Positions 56,959 through 64,000 of a stretch of DNA of 64,000 nucleotides are shown here, one piece after another. Positions within the stretch are counted from its first letter, which is position 1; each line of letters begins with the position of its first letter. Below the pieces are notes generated by a model. That model made no database searches. It had not been told where the DNA came from and saw only the letters and a list, made by a program, of their open reading frames with translations. The translations under genes and the position numbers were made by a program. The stretch comes from UTCHB3 sp964625575. GTDB lineage: Bacteria > Bacteroidota > Ignavibacteria > Ignavibacteriales > Ignavibacteriaceae. Location: the NCBI GenBank assembly GCA_964625575.1, contig CAZVBQ010000015.1:25062-89061 (forward strand), in the 5' to 3' direction.

Positions 56959-59019
56959 ATGACCGCTAAATTCGACTCCAAAGTTCTGCTTACGAACAAT
57001 GTTTACGCCGTTAAAGCATACTGTAACTCGCTGACCTCTTACTCCCGGTTCAAAACCCGTGAAGTGATGATCGGCTCAGTGGGAATGGGAGGAAATAATC
57101 CGATCCGCATTCAGAGCATGACAACAACCGATACCATGGACACCAAGGCAACGGTAGAGCAGTCGATCAGAACGATAGAGGCGGGTTGCGAACTGGTAAG
57201 AATTACCGCGCCCAGCATCAAAGAGGCCAAAAATCTTGAGTTGATCAAAAAGGAATTGCGGGCCCGTGGTTACGATACCCCCCTTATAGCAGACATTCAC
57301 TTCACACCCAACGCGGCGGAAATGGCAGCGAGGATAGTTGAAAAAGTGCGTGTAAACCCGGGGAACTACATCGACCGGAAAAGGTTCGAGGTTATTGAAT
57401 ACGATGACGCCACTTACCAGGCCGAAGTTGACAGGATCCGTCAAAGATTTACTCCTTTGGTAAAGATCTGCAAGGAGTACGGTACCGCGATGAGAATTGG
57501 AACCAACCATGGTTCACTCTCCGACAGGATCATGAGCAGGTTCGGAGACACCCCACTTGGTATGGTGGAGTCAGCGCTTGAGTTTGTACGCATATGCCGC
57601 GACGAAAATTATCATAATATTGTCCTTTCAATGAAGGCGAGCAATACCCAGGTTATGGTTGAGGCATATCGCCTGCTCGTAAGCAAAATGACCGGGGAAG
57701 GAATGGATTATCCACTTCACCTCGGTGTTACAGAAGCCGGAGGTGGTGAGGATGGAAGGGTAAAATCCGCGTTGGGAATTGGTGCACTGCTTGAAGACGG
57801 ACTCGGCGACACCATCCGCGTCAGCCTGACTGAAGACCCCGAGTTCGAAGCTCCCGTCGCCATAGCGCTGGCAAACAGATACGACAACCGTGGTGGTCAC
57901 GCTGAAATTGAGCCCATTGAAGTTAATCCAATCGATCCTTTCAACTACAACAGACATGAAACCCTCCAACTTCTTAATATTGGAGGCGGTTCTGTACCGG
58001 TGGTTGTAACAGATCTTTCAAATGAAGATCTTTCAGATCCTTCTTCCCTCGCGCCGGTGGGCTACTTCTACGATGAGCCAACGGACAAGTGGAACATGAG
58101 TGACATGGCAAGCGACTATTTCTACCTCGGTGAAAACCGACCCGGTTTCGATCTCCCTCATGGTTCAAGAGGAATTTACAATTATGAGTTCTGGAAGACT
58201 CTCGAAAACAAAGAGAGGGCGCTCCCCCTCCTCACAAAAGAAGAGTATCTCCGAGAGAACGATCCGGGACTCCTCTTCAAGTTCCTGAAGATAACGTTTC
58301 CTGAACTGGATGAAAGAGTAATTGCCAAATTGAGGGATGATGCCTACACGATCATCATCCTGAGCACCGAAAACGAGCACGGTATGGCTGAACAGCGCAG
58401 ATTTTTCTTCCGTCTCCTCGAAGAAGGGATCAAGAATCCGGTAATCCTCCATCGTGATTACACAGGTATTTCAGAGGAGAACTTTCTCCTCTACCCCTCT
58501 ACAGATTTCGGCGGGCTCCTGATCGACGGCTTCGGAGATGGTGTATTTGTGACCCTCAACTCCACATTCGAAATAACCGTGCAAATCCATACGGGCAACC
58601 GGCAACAGGCAACGGGCAACGCAACTCTCGCTACTCCCCACTCACCACTCACTACTGAAACCGTAAACCGGGTACTATTCGGTATTCTTCAGGCCGCCAG
58701 AGTAAGAACATCCAAAACGGAATATATTGCCTGCCCTTCATGCGGAAGAACCCTGTTCGACCTTCAGGATACGACCGAGATGATAAGAAAACGCACTTCC
58801 CACCTCAAGGGTGTAAAAATTGCGATCATGGGCTGCATAGTTAACGGGCCCGGTGAAATGGCAGATGCTGATTATGGATATGTAGGAAGTGGTCCCGGCA
58901 AAATTACTCTTTACCGCGGAAAGGAAGTGGTTACCAAGGCGATTGCCACTGAATTCGCGGTGGATAAATTGATTGACTTGATAAAAGAAGACGGTAACTG
59001 GGTCGATACGGTAGCTTGA
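56959..59019 (+). CDS. ispG: 4-hydroxy-3-methylbut-2-enyl-diphosphate synthase, long form
   Basis: IspG makes HMBPP in the MEP isoprenoid pathway. The 686 residues are the long form with an extra central domain, as in Chlorobiota, Bacteroidota and plants. The TIM-barrel motifs IRIQSMTTTDTMDTKATVEQ, ADIHFTPNAAEMA and VRVNPGNY are present. The C-terminal iron-sulfur domain has CPSCGRTLFDLQ and GCIVNGPGEMADADYGYVG. At residues 546-566 a stretch encoded by a heptamer-repeat array is inserted in frame just before VNRVLFGILQAARVRTSKTE. It should lie in a surface loop, as the frame and all catalytic residues are kept. Confidence 0.94.
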   Translation: MTAKFDSKVLLTNNVYAVKAYCNSLTSYSRFKTREVMIGSVGMGGNNPIRIQSMTTTDTMDTKATVEQSIRTIEAGCELVRITAPSIKEAKNLELIKKELRARGYDTPLIADIHFTPNAAEMAARIVEKVRVNPGNYIDRKRFEVIEYDDATYQAEVDRIRQRFTPLVKICKEYGTAMRIGTNHGSLSDRIMSRFGDTPLGMVESALEFVRICRDENYHNIVLSMKASNTQVMVEAYRLLVSKMTGEGMDYPLHLGVTEAGGGEDGRVKSALGIGALLEDGLGDTIRVSLTEDPEFEAPVAIALANRYDNRGGHAEIEPIEVNPIDPFNYNRHETLQLLNIGGGSVPVVVTDLSNEDLSDPSSLAPVGYFYDEPTDKWNMSDMASDYFYLGENRPGFDLPHGSRGIYNYEFWKTLENKERALPLLTKEEYLRENDPGLLFKFLKITFPELDERVIAKLRDDAYTIIILSTENEHGMAEQRRFFFRLLEEGIKNPVILHRDYTGISEENFLLYPSTDFGGLLIDGFGDGVFVTLNSTFEITVQIHTGNRQQATGNATLATPHSPLTTETVNRVLFGILQAARVRTSKTEYIACPSCGRTLFDLQDTTEMIRKRTSHLKGVKIAIMGCIVNGPGEMADADYGYVGSGPGKITLYRGKEVVTKAIATEFAVDKLIDLIKEDGNWVDTVA
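58594..58656. repeat. Heptamer array inside the ispG coding region
   Basis: Four GGCAAC(C/A/G) units (58594-58621) are followed by an 11-nt junction and three ACTC(C/A)C(C/T)-type units plus a partial one (58633-58656), in 7-nt phase within each block. It is 63 nt long in total, so the reading frame is kept. It has the same two-word style as the intergenic arrays. Confidence 0.85.
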
Positions 59020-59074
59020 TCGACCGGTCCCGCATGATTCATGAGCTGCTGCCGGATGATTTTAAAATCAATTT

Positions 59075-59106
59075 TTTGGAGATTTCACCAAATATTGATA
59101 TTTTTG
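59075..59106 (+). promoter_or_regulatory. Bacteroidota-type promoter of a small transcript
   Basis: TTTG (59075-59078) is followed after 20 nt by TATTTTTG (59099-59106). Both elements and the spacing fit the consensus. Transcription would start near 59112, and the next feature downstream is a strong terminator. Confidence 0.6.
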
Positions 59107-59111
59107 TAAAG

Positions 59112-59246
59112 TTTATGAATTTGATTACATTTTGTACCATGACAAAAGCCCGAAAAAACAAGTCAGCAAAAACTGATATTGCAGCAATTTCTTAGTCTTG
59201 GTAGTTTTTTTATCGCACTTCACATTTTTGGAAGTGCTTTTTTTTT
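59112..59246 (+). ncRNA. Putative small transcript of about 135 nt (small RNA or 18-codon gene)
   Basis: The segment is framed by a well-formed promoter and a strong intrinsic terminator. Inside is one short frame, 59139-59195, encoding 18 residues (MTKARKNKSAKTDIAAIS), strongly basic in its first half, with no clear ribosome site before it. It could be a small RNA, a leader for the following gene, or a small basic protein. The Nif3-like gene starts only 4 nt after the T-run, so the terminator may also act as an attenuator for it. Confidence 0.45.
59215..59246 (+). terminator. Strong intrinsic terminator or attenuator
   Basis: GCACTTC (59215-59221) and GAAGTGC (59231-59237) form a perfect 7-bp stem, followed by nine T. 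The ATG of the Nif3-like gene is at 59250. Confidence 0.85.
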
Positions 59247-59249
59247 CTT

Positions 59250-60365
59250 ATGAGAGTTGAACAGGTAGCAAGATTCCTGGATGAATGGGCCCCGAAATTC
59301 ATCCAATGGGAGCGCGATAACACGGGGTTGCTTGTAGGCGACAGCAGACAAGAGGTGACGGGAGTCCTCGTCTGTCTCGATGTTACCAGCGAGGCACTCG
59401 AGCAGGCACAAAAGCTTCGATGCAACCTCGTAATAAGCCACCACCCGCTGATCTTTTTCCCGATGAAAAAGATAACACCCGAAAAAGACCGAACCTCACA
59501 ACTGGTCACTACACTTATAAAAAACGACATTTCACTCCTTTCATACCATACAAATCTTGATTTTACACACCACGGCGTAAATCACCAACTGGCTCAAAAA
59601 CTTGAACTTTCAGATCTGAACTACCTCGTTCCCATTTCCGGGAAAGGATATAAACTTGTGGTTTTCACACCTGAAAACGCTGTTGATAAAGTTTCGGAAG
59701 CAATCTTCAATGCCGGCGGGGGTGTTATTGGTGAATATTCGAAGTGCAGTTACAGATCAACCGGAACCGGTACTTTCAAAGGTTCAGATCAGACAAACCC
59801 GGCAGTGGGTAAAAAGGAGAATTTTGAGGAAGTTGCTGAGACCCGGCTCGAAGTGGTGGTTAACGAAGCCTGTCTCGGCAGGGCAATTAAAGCAATGCTT
59901 GCCGCGCATCCTTATGAAGAACCCGCGTACGATATCTACCCCCTGAAAAACGCGGAAATTAATTACGGAATGGGTGTAACCGGTACCCTCCCCCGTCAAA
60001 TGACAGAGACTGAATTCCTCAGGTTTGTTGCCACAAAACTCGAAACAGGGTTCCTGCGACATTCACCTCTTACCGGTGAAAATGTAAGCAAGGTCGCCGT
60101 TTTTGGAGGGTCAGCCTCTGAATACCTTGGCGACGCGATAGCCGCCGGATGTGATGCCTTCGTCACTTCCGATGTAAGATACCACTCCTTCCAGGACGCA
60201 GAAGGAAAGATCCTCTTCGTGGACGCGGGCCACTTTGAAACAGAAGCGCCGGTACTGCATGAGGTAAAAAAACGGCTCGAAGGCTTCTTCATTTCTAAAA
60301 GTGAAGAGACAAATGTATTTATTTATGACGGGAGTGCCAACCCCGTCAACTATTTCAGTTTATAA
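59250..60365 (+). CDS. Nif3-like dinuclear metal center protein
   Basis: The 371 residues are the long form of the NIF3/YbgI family. Motifs are MRVEQVARFLDEWAPKFIQWERDNTGLLVGD, NLVISHHPLIFF (metal-binding HH) and SYHTNLDFTHHGVNHQLA. A PII-like inserted domain follows (YKLVVFTPENAVDKVSEAIF) and the last metal site is LFVDAGHFETEAPV. Members form hexamers with a two-metal site; the activity is uncertain despite GTP cyclohydrolase labels in databases. The ATG has no ribosome site, because it sits 4 nt after a terminator T-run. Confidence 0.88.
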   Translation: MRVEQVARFLDEWAPKFIQWERDNTGLLVGDSRQEVTGVLVCLDVTSEALEQAQKLRCNLVISHHPLIFFPMKKITPEKDRTSQLVTTLIKNDISLLSYHTNLDFTHHGVNHQLAQKLELSDLNYLVPISGKGYKLVVFTPENAVDKVSEAIFNAGGGVIGEYSKCSYRSTGTGTFKGSDQTNPAVGKKENFEEVAETRLEVVVNEACLGRAIKAMLAAHPYEEPAYDIYPLKNAEINYGMGVTGTLPRQMTETEFLRFVATKLETGFLRHSPLTGENVSKVAVFGGSASEYLGDAIAAGCDAFVTSDVRYHSFQDAEGKILFVDAGHFETEAPVLHEVKKRLEGFFISKSEETNVFIYDGSANPVNYFSL

Positions 60366-60381
60366 CTTAGGAGAAGACACA

Positions 60382-61116
60382 TTGAAGAACAACCTGGTAC
60401 TGTTCTATAAAGTACAAATGATTGACCGCAGCATCGACAGACTCGAAGAGCAGCGCGGCGACCTCCCACTTACAGTTGAAGCCCTCGAGGGAAAACTTGA
60501 GAATCTTAGAACTGCAATTGAGGAGAAAAACCAACTCAGGATTGATTCCTCCGCGAAACGCGAAGAGAACAACGAGAAGATCAAAGAACTGCTTGACAAC
60601 CAGAAAAGAGCAAAAGCACAACTCTACAAGGTAAGAAACAACAAGGAATATGACACGATCACTAAATCGATCGACGCCGCGGATGCCGAGTGCACACGCC
60701 TCGAAAAAGAAAGCGATGCCCTTGTTGCAACCATGGAACAAGCCGAACAGGAAATAGCTGAACTTACCCCGCTTATCGAAGAACTCGAAACCGACCTCGC
60801 TCACAAAAACTCTGAACTCGCCATGATAAAGGAAAACAGCGCCAACGAAGAAAAACGCCTTCTTGAAGAACGCGATTCCTTGGTGGCCCAAATGAAAAAA
60901 GCTGATTATTCACTTTACACCCGTGTGAGAACAGCTAAAAAAGGCCTCGCCGTTGCCCGAATCAGACGCAACGCATGCTCCGGCTGCCAAACCATTATTC
61001 CAGCTCAGCGCCAGCTCGAGATTCGTCGCAACAACCGGATGTTCACCTGCGAATACTGTGGCAGGATAATCGTCTCTGCTGAAATCGCCCACGAAGCGGG
61101 TGACTCTGAAGAGTAG
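60382..61116 (+). CDS. C4-type zinc-ribbon coiled-coil protein (DUF164/CT398-like)
   Basis: The 244 residues are a long helical hairpin or coiled coil (for example LPLTVEALEGKLENLRTAIE; VAQMKKADYSLYTRVRTAKK) ending in a zinc ribbon, CSGCQTIIPAQRQLEIRR...CEYCG, with two CxxC pairs. Such proteins are widespread and lie next to nif3-like genes; CT398 of Chlamydia is the best-studied member. AGGAG (60369-60373), 8 nt before the TTG at 60382, decides the start; a longer frame would run into the previous gene. A heptamer array begins at its TAG stop. Confidence 0.85.
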   Translation: MKNNLVLFYKVQMIDRSIDRLEEQRGDLPLTVEALEGKLENLRTAIEEKNQLRIDSSAKREENNEKIKELLDNQKRAKAQLYKVRNNKEYDTITKSIDAADAECTRLEKESDALVATMEQAEQEIAELTPLIEELETDLAHKNSELAMIKENSANEEKRLLEERDSLVAQMKKADYSLYTRVRTAKKGLAVARIRRNACSGCQTIIPAQRQLEIRRNNRMFTCEYCGRIIVSAEIAHEAGDSEE

Positions 61117-61143
61117 TGGTTAGTGGTGAGAGGTTAGTGGTCA
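61117..61143. repeat. Heptamer array, left flank of the S23 gene
   Basis: Units TGGTTAG, TGGTGAG, AGGTTAG and TGGTCAA follow in 7-nt phase directly after the TAG stop of the zinc-ribbon gene. GTGGTGAG (61123-61130) and AGGTTAG (61131-61137) have perfect inverted copies at 61573-61580 and 61622-61628, on the other side of the S23 gene. Confidence 0.8.
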
Positions 61144-61191
61144 ATCTAACCCCACCTTGGCAGTCTTCAAGTGAATAGAATCGGGTGATCC

Positions 61192-61560
61192 ATGGGACCA
61201 TTGGAAGAAAAAAGTTTGAATTTCGCGGTGAGAATTGTCAAACTTTCAAAATTTCTGAACAATCAGCAGCAATATGTATTGGCACAGCAGATAGTCAAAT
61301 CCGGTACCAGCATAGGCGCGAATATCTACGAATCACTCCAAGCAGAAACCAAACCCGATTTTATTCACAAACTGGGAATTGCTCAAAAAGAATGCTCAGA
61401 AACTTTGTTTTGGCTAAAACTTATTGTAAGATCAAATCTAATCTCAAAGAAGGGGTACGAAAGTCTTGACAGTGACTGTCAGGAATTAATGCGTTTACTT
61501 GTCGCATCAATAAAAACTTCCAAGAAAAACCTGAATAGTTCTGCAAAATCAAGCAAGTGA
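61192..61560 (+). CDS. S23/four-helix-bundle protein (23S rRNA intervening-sequence protein family)
   Basis: The 122 residues fit the S23 family: NFAVRIVKLSKFLNNQQQYV, QIVKSGTSIGANIYESLQAE and DFIHKLGIAQKECSETLFWL are the conserved helices, with LDSDCQELMRLLVASI as the last. The family was first found inside intervening sequences of 23S rRNA genes in Leptospira and Coxiella and is related in fold to the Avd accessory protein of diversity-generating retroelements. Here the gene stands alone, bracketed by inverted heptamer arrays, about 160 bp before RNase P RNA. Its biochemical role is not known. The tail is Lys/Ser rich. Confidence 0.88.
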   Translation: MGPLEEKSLNFAVRIVKLSKFLNNQQQYVLAQQIVKSGTSIGANIYESLQAETKPDFIHKLGIAQKECSETLFWLKLIVRSNLISKKGYESLDSDCQELMRLLVASIKTSKKNLNSSAKSSK

Positions 61561-61600
61561 CACTATAAAAGCCTCACCACGAATCTAAATACTACGAAAA

Positions 61601-61633
61601 TTAACCTCTAACCATTAACCTCTAACCTCTAAA
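61601..61633. repeat. Heptamer array, right flank of the S23 gene
   Basis: TTAACCT, CTAACCA, TTAACCT and CTAACCT follow in 7-nt phase. These are reverse complements of the AGGTTAG/TGGTTAG words of the left flank. A looser related stretch (CTCACCAC at 61573-61580) precedes it. Confidence 0.8.
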
Positions 61634-61663
61634 AAAACAGTTCCTTTTTATCTTCCCTTTTCG

Positions 61664-61671
61664 TATATTTG
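61664..61671 (+). promoter_or_regulatory. Bacteroidota-type -7 element upstream of RNase P RNA
   Basis: TATATTTG matches TAnnTTTG exactly and lies about 47 nt before the first base pair of RNase P RNA. The -33 element is not clear. Confidence 0.5.
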
Positions 61672-61717
61672 TTCATTGTAAATAATTTTCATAAAATTTT
61701 AAATCACGGAATATTTT

Positions 61718-62248
61718 TATAGACTTGACTTGGCAATCGCTGTCGCGAATTTAACGGCAGAGGAAAGTCCGGACTCCAAAGGACAGGACGCCGGGTAACA
61801 CCCGGGAGGTTATCCGTAATGGATAAACTACGGAAAGTGCCGCAGAAAAGATACCACCTTGATTCCCCAAAAGGGTTTCAGGGAAAGGGTGAAAAGGCAG
61901 GGTAAGAGCCTACCGCGCCCATGGTAACATGGGTGGCAAGGTAAACCCCGTCCGGAGCAAGGCCAAGCAGAAGGCGATCCCGCCCCCTGTGGGTGGGTTA
62001 AGGGCTGTCCGTCCGATGTCTTCGGGTAGGCTGCTCGAGGTGAGGAGAGATCCTCATCCCAGATAAATGATTGCCTTCGGTTTATTGAAATTTTTACAAT
62101 GAGTTTTCACAAAATGATAAAATTGCTACAAAATATTAAATATCCACCAGGTACTTAGTACCTGACCCAATTTTTATACCTTTTTGTGACTACTCGTCGT
62201 AAAATTTCTTTAACCGGGACAGAATCCGGCTTAGGAGTCAGGTCTATA
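61718..62248 (+). ncRNA. rnpB: RNase P RNA, class A, with an extra domain in J2/4
   Basis: This is the catalytic RNA that trims the 5' ends of tRNA precursors. P1 pairs TATAGACTTGACT (61718-61730) with AGTCAGGTCTATA (62236-62248). P2 pairs GGCAATC (61732-61738) with GATTGCC (62069-62075). P4 has GAGGAAAGTCCGGACTCC and ACAGAATCCGGCTTA. P18 is GGTGAGGA-GAGA-TCCTCATCC. The total of 531 nt is about 130-150 nt longer than most class A RNAs. The surplus lies between P2 and the universal ACAGAA of J2/4. The rest of the 714-bp gap between S23 and recJ holds no gene. Confidence 0.95.
62078..62216 (+). other. AU-rich rod-shaped insertion in RNase P RNA (P19 position)
   Basis: The 139 nt fold back on themselves. 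Paired segments are CGGTT with AACCG, GAAATTTT with AAAATTTC, GAGT with ACTC, TCACAAAA with TTTTGTGA, ATAAAA with TTTTAT and TTG with CAA. The apical region holds the near-perfect palindrome CAGGTACTTAGTACCTG (62148-62164). Some lineages have a short helix, P19, at this place; this one is far longer. Confidence 0.8.
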
Positions 62249-62274
62249 TATTATATTTCCACGGTAAGTTCACT

Positions 62275-63990
62275 ATGCCAACGAAACGGTGGAAGATCAG
62301 GCCTGTTCGTGATCAACTTGAAATAAGATCACTTGCTGATTCTCTGAACATTTCCGAAGTGCTTGCAAAGCTCCTGATCCTCAGGAACATCAAGACATTT
62401 CCGCAAGCGCGTTACTTCTTCAAGCCCGACCTTGAAGGACTCCACAGTCCTTTTCTAATGCACGGAATGCGTTCCGCTGCCCGTCGCGTTATTCTTGCCA
62501 TCACTTCCAACGAGAAGATACTTGTTTACGGCGATTACGATGTTGACGGCACCTGTTCCACCGCGCTGATGTACATGTTTCTTAAGGAACTTGGGGCGAA
62601 TGTTGAGTTTTTCATTCCGAACCGTCTCCGCGATGGCTACGGCATTACCAACACCAGCATCGATTATGTAAAAAGCACCGGCACTTCACTGATGATCTCG
62701 GTTGACTGCGGAATCACCGCCGTCGAAGAAGCCGGATACGCGAACACCCTCGGAATCGACATGATCATCTGCGATCATCACCAGCCAAGGGAAGTGTTGC
62801 CCCCCGCGTTTGCTGTTCTCGATCCACTTAAACCAGGTTGTAACTACCCATTCAAATATCTCTCAGGCGCGGGAGTCGCGTTCAAACTGGCACAGGCTGT
62901 TGCCGCTTTGCTTGGTAACCAGCAGTTGCCGTTAAAGTACCTTGATCTGGTGGCAATGGCAGGCGCGGCGGATATTGTTCCGCTAACCGATGAGAACCGC
63001 ATTCTCGTGATGTACGGTCTTGACCTGTTGAACAAGTCACCACGTCCCGGGCTACTTTCATTAATGCGCTCAACACGTATTGAACCCGGACAGTTGAATG
63101 CCGGGCAGGTCGTATTCTCCGTTGCTCCAAGAATTAACGCGGCAGGAAGACTTGGCGACGCGAAAATAGCGGTTGAATTGCTGATGACCGACGATCTCCG
63201 CCGTGCGGACGAACTCTCTTCGATGCTCGAAACGGAAAACTGGGAGCGACGGAAACTTGATGAGGAGACCCTCACCTCCGCTCTTGACAAGGTGTTGAGC
63301 GTTCATGATCTTGAGAAGGATATGGCACTTGTACTTCACGAGGAGGAGTGGCATCCTGGAGTTATCGGCATTGTAGCCTCCCGTCTTGTCGAGCTCTATT
63401 ACCGTCCGACGGTGATGCTCACCACCATCGATGGAGTGGCAAAGGGCTCCGCGAGAAGCATTCCGAGTTTCAATATTTATGAAGCACTTCAACAGTGTGG
63501 CGATCTACTTAATCACTATGGCGGCCATCAGGCAGCAGCAGGTTTATCAATTGACATTGACAATATCCCCGAATTCCGCCGAAGGTTCAACCTCCTCGCT
63601 AAAGAGCAGATAAACAACGATGATCTCATTCCTCAGATCGAGATTGATGCCAAGATCAAGCTCTCAGAGATCACTCCGAAATTTCTGAGGGTTCTTCACC
63701 AGTTCGCTCCGTTCGGTCCTGAAAATCCGAGACCCGTTTTTCTCTCAGAAGGGGTTTCACATACTGGATTCGTAAGAAAAGTGGGACATAACCACCTCCT
63801 TCTTCAGATCAAACAGAACGGGAATGACAAGGTTTTCGATGCCATCGGCTTCAATCTGGGGCATTATGAAGAGCAGGTTCGCGACCGTAACTCAATTATC
63901 GATATAGTCTATACGATCGAAAACACCGGGAAGGAATGCAAGCCGCATCCGCAATTGAGGATTAAAGACTTAAGAATCACTGGGGTTTAG
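62275..63990 (+). CDS. recJ: Single-stranded-DNA-specific exonuclease RecJ
   Basis: RecJ degrades single-stranded DNA from 5' to 3' in repair and recombination. The 571 residues have the DHH domain (LVYGDYDVDGTCSTALMYMF; ISVDCGITAVEEA; MIICDHHQP), FSVAPRINAAGRLGDA, and the DHHA1 motif GGHQAAAGLSID near residue 420. The OB-fold end is complete, with the stop at 63988-63990. It follows RNase P RNA by 27 nt and may be read from the same promoter. Confidence 0.95.
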   Translation: MPTKRWKIRPVRDQLEIRSLADSLNISEVLAKLLILRNIKTFPQARYFFKPDLEGLHSPFLMHGMRSAARRVILAITSNEKILVYGDYDVDGTCSTALMYMFLKELGANVEFFIPNRLRDGYGITNTSIDYVKSTGTSLMISVDCGITAVEEAGYANTLGIDMIICDHHQPREVLPPAFAVLDPLKPGCNYPFKYLSGAGVAFKLAQAVAALLGNQQLPLKYLDLVAMAGAADIVPLTDENRILVMYGLDLLNKSPRPGLLSLMRSTRIEPGQLNAGQVVFSVAPRINAAGRLGDAKIAVELLMTDDLRRADELSSMLETENWERRKLDEETLTSALDKVLSVHDLEKDMALVLHEEEWHPGVIGIVASRLVELYYRPTVMLTTIDGVAKGSARSIPSFNIYEALQQCGDLLNHYGGHQAAAGLSIDIDNIPEFRRRFNLLAKEQINNDDLIPQIEIDAKIKLSEITPKFLRVLHQFAPFGPENPRPVFLSEGVSHTGFVRKVGHNHLLLQIKQNGNDKVFDAIGFNLGHYEEQVRDRNSIIDIVYTIENTGKECKPHPQLRIKDLRITGV

Positions 63991-64000
63991 GGTATGGGGT

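Noticed and set aside
60301..60381. Longer N-terminus for the zinc-ribbon protein
   Set aside because: It would overlap the Nif3-like gene by 65 nt, while AGGAG lies 8 nt before the TTG at 60382, where similarity to the family begins.
61192..61560. Avd accessory gene of a diversity-generating retroelement
   Set aside because: The fold family is related, but no reverse transcriptase, template repeat or variable repeat is present nearby.

Overview
The window looks like a chromosomal segment of a Gram-negative bacterium of the Bacteroidota/Chlorobiota/Ignavibacteria lineage, most likely Ignavibacteria-like. The support is: type A sorting domains of the type IX secretion system (NYPNPFNPETN and YPNPFNPSTN), the long two-domain form of IspG, a bacillithiol deacetylase (BshB1), a type B succinate dehydrogenase with one cytochrome b subunit, and promoters of the Bacteroidota form (TAnnTTTG, with TTG or TTTG about 20 nt upstream). 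The assignment is by inference; there is no rRNA marker.

Layout. 1-9.2 kb (minus): an LptD-like protein cut by the window edge, a GnnA-like Gfo/Idh oxidoreductase, a small protein, a YihY-type membrane protein, purL, a PolB-like exonuclease, a thioesterase and threonine aldolase. 9.3-18 kb (plus): a miniature sorting-domain protein behind a near-perfect sigma-54 promoter, a secreted amidase with a sorting domain, a propeller protein, an acyl-CoA ligase, a large secreted protein and a cupin. 18-23.2 kb: bshB1, a TPR protein, a PHP phosphoesterase, a FrnE-type thioredoxin-fold protein, and an acylating aldehyde dehydrogenase with an unusual C-terminal tail. 23.4-34.9 kb: a signalling island in which two very large hybrid histidine kinases flank a SiaA/SiaB/SiaC-like partner-switching module. 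Four of its six genes carry frameshifts or stop codons. 35-41.2 kb (plus): queF, glnD, murI, then a porin / FMN-binding protein / membrane protein operon. 41.4-51.7 kb (minus): an S9 peptidase, an M48 protease, obgE, an unknown protein, sdhCAB and an outer-membrane protein. 51.8-64 kb: a UbiA prenyltransferase, rnhB, an acyltransferase-like membrane protein, dnaG, ispG, a possible small RNA, a Nif3-like protein, a zinc-ribbon protein, an S23/four-helix-bundle protein, RNase P RNA and recJ.

The most unusual signal is a family of degenerate tandem repeats with a strict period of 7 nt (8 nt in one case). The repeated words differ from site to site. Several arrays start at or within a few bases of a stop codon, one lies 7 nt before a start codon, one is read in frame inside ispG, and two in inverted orientation bracket the S23 gene. 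About 160 bp after that bracket, the RNase P RNA carries an AU-rich rod of about 139 nt in J2/4, which resembles the intervening sequences of 23S rRNA that S23 proteins are known from.
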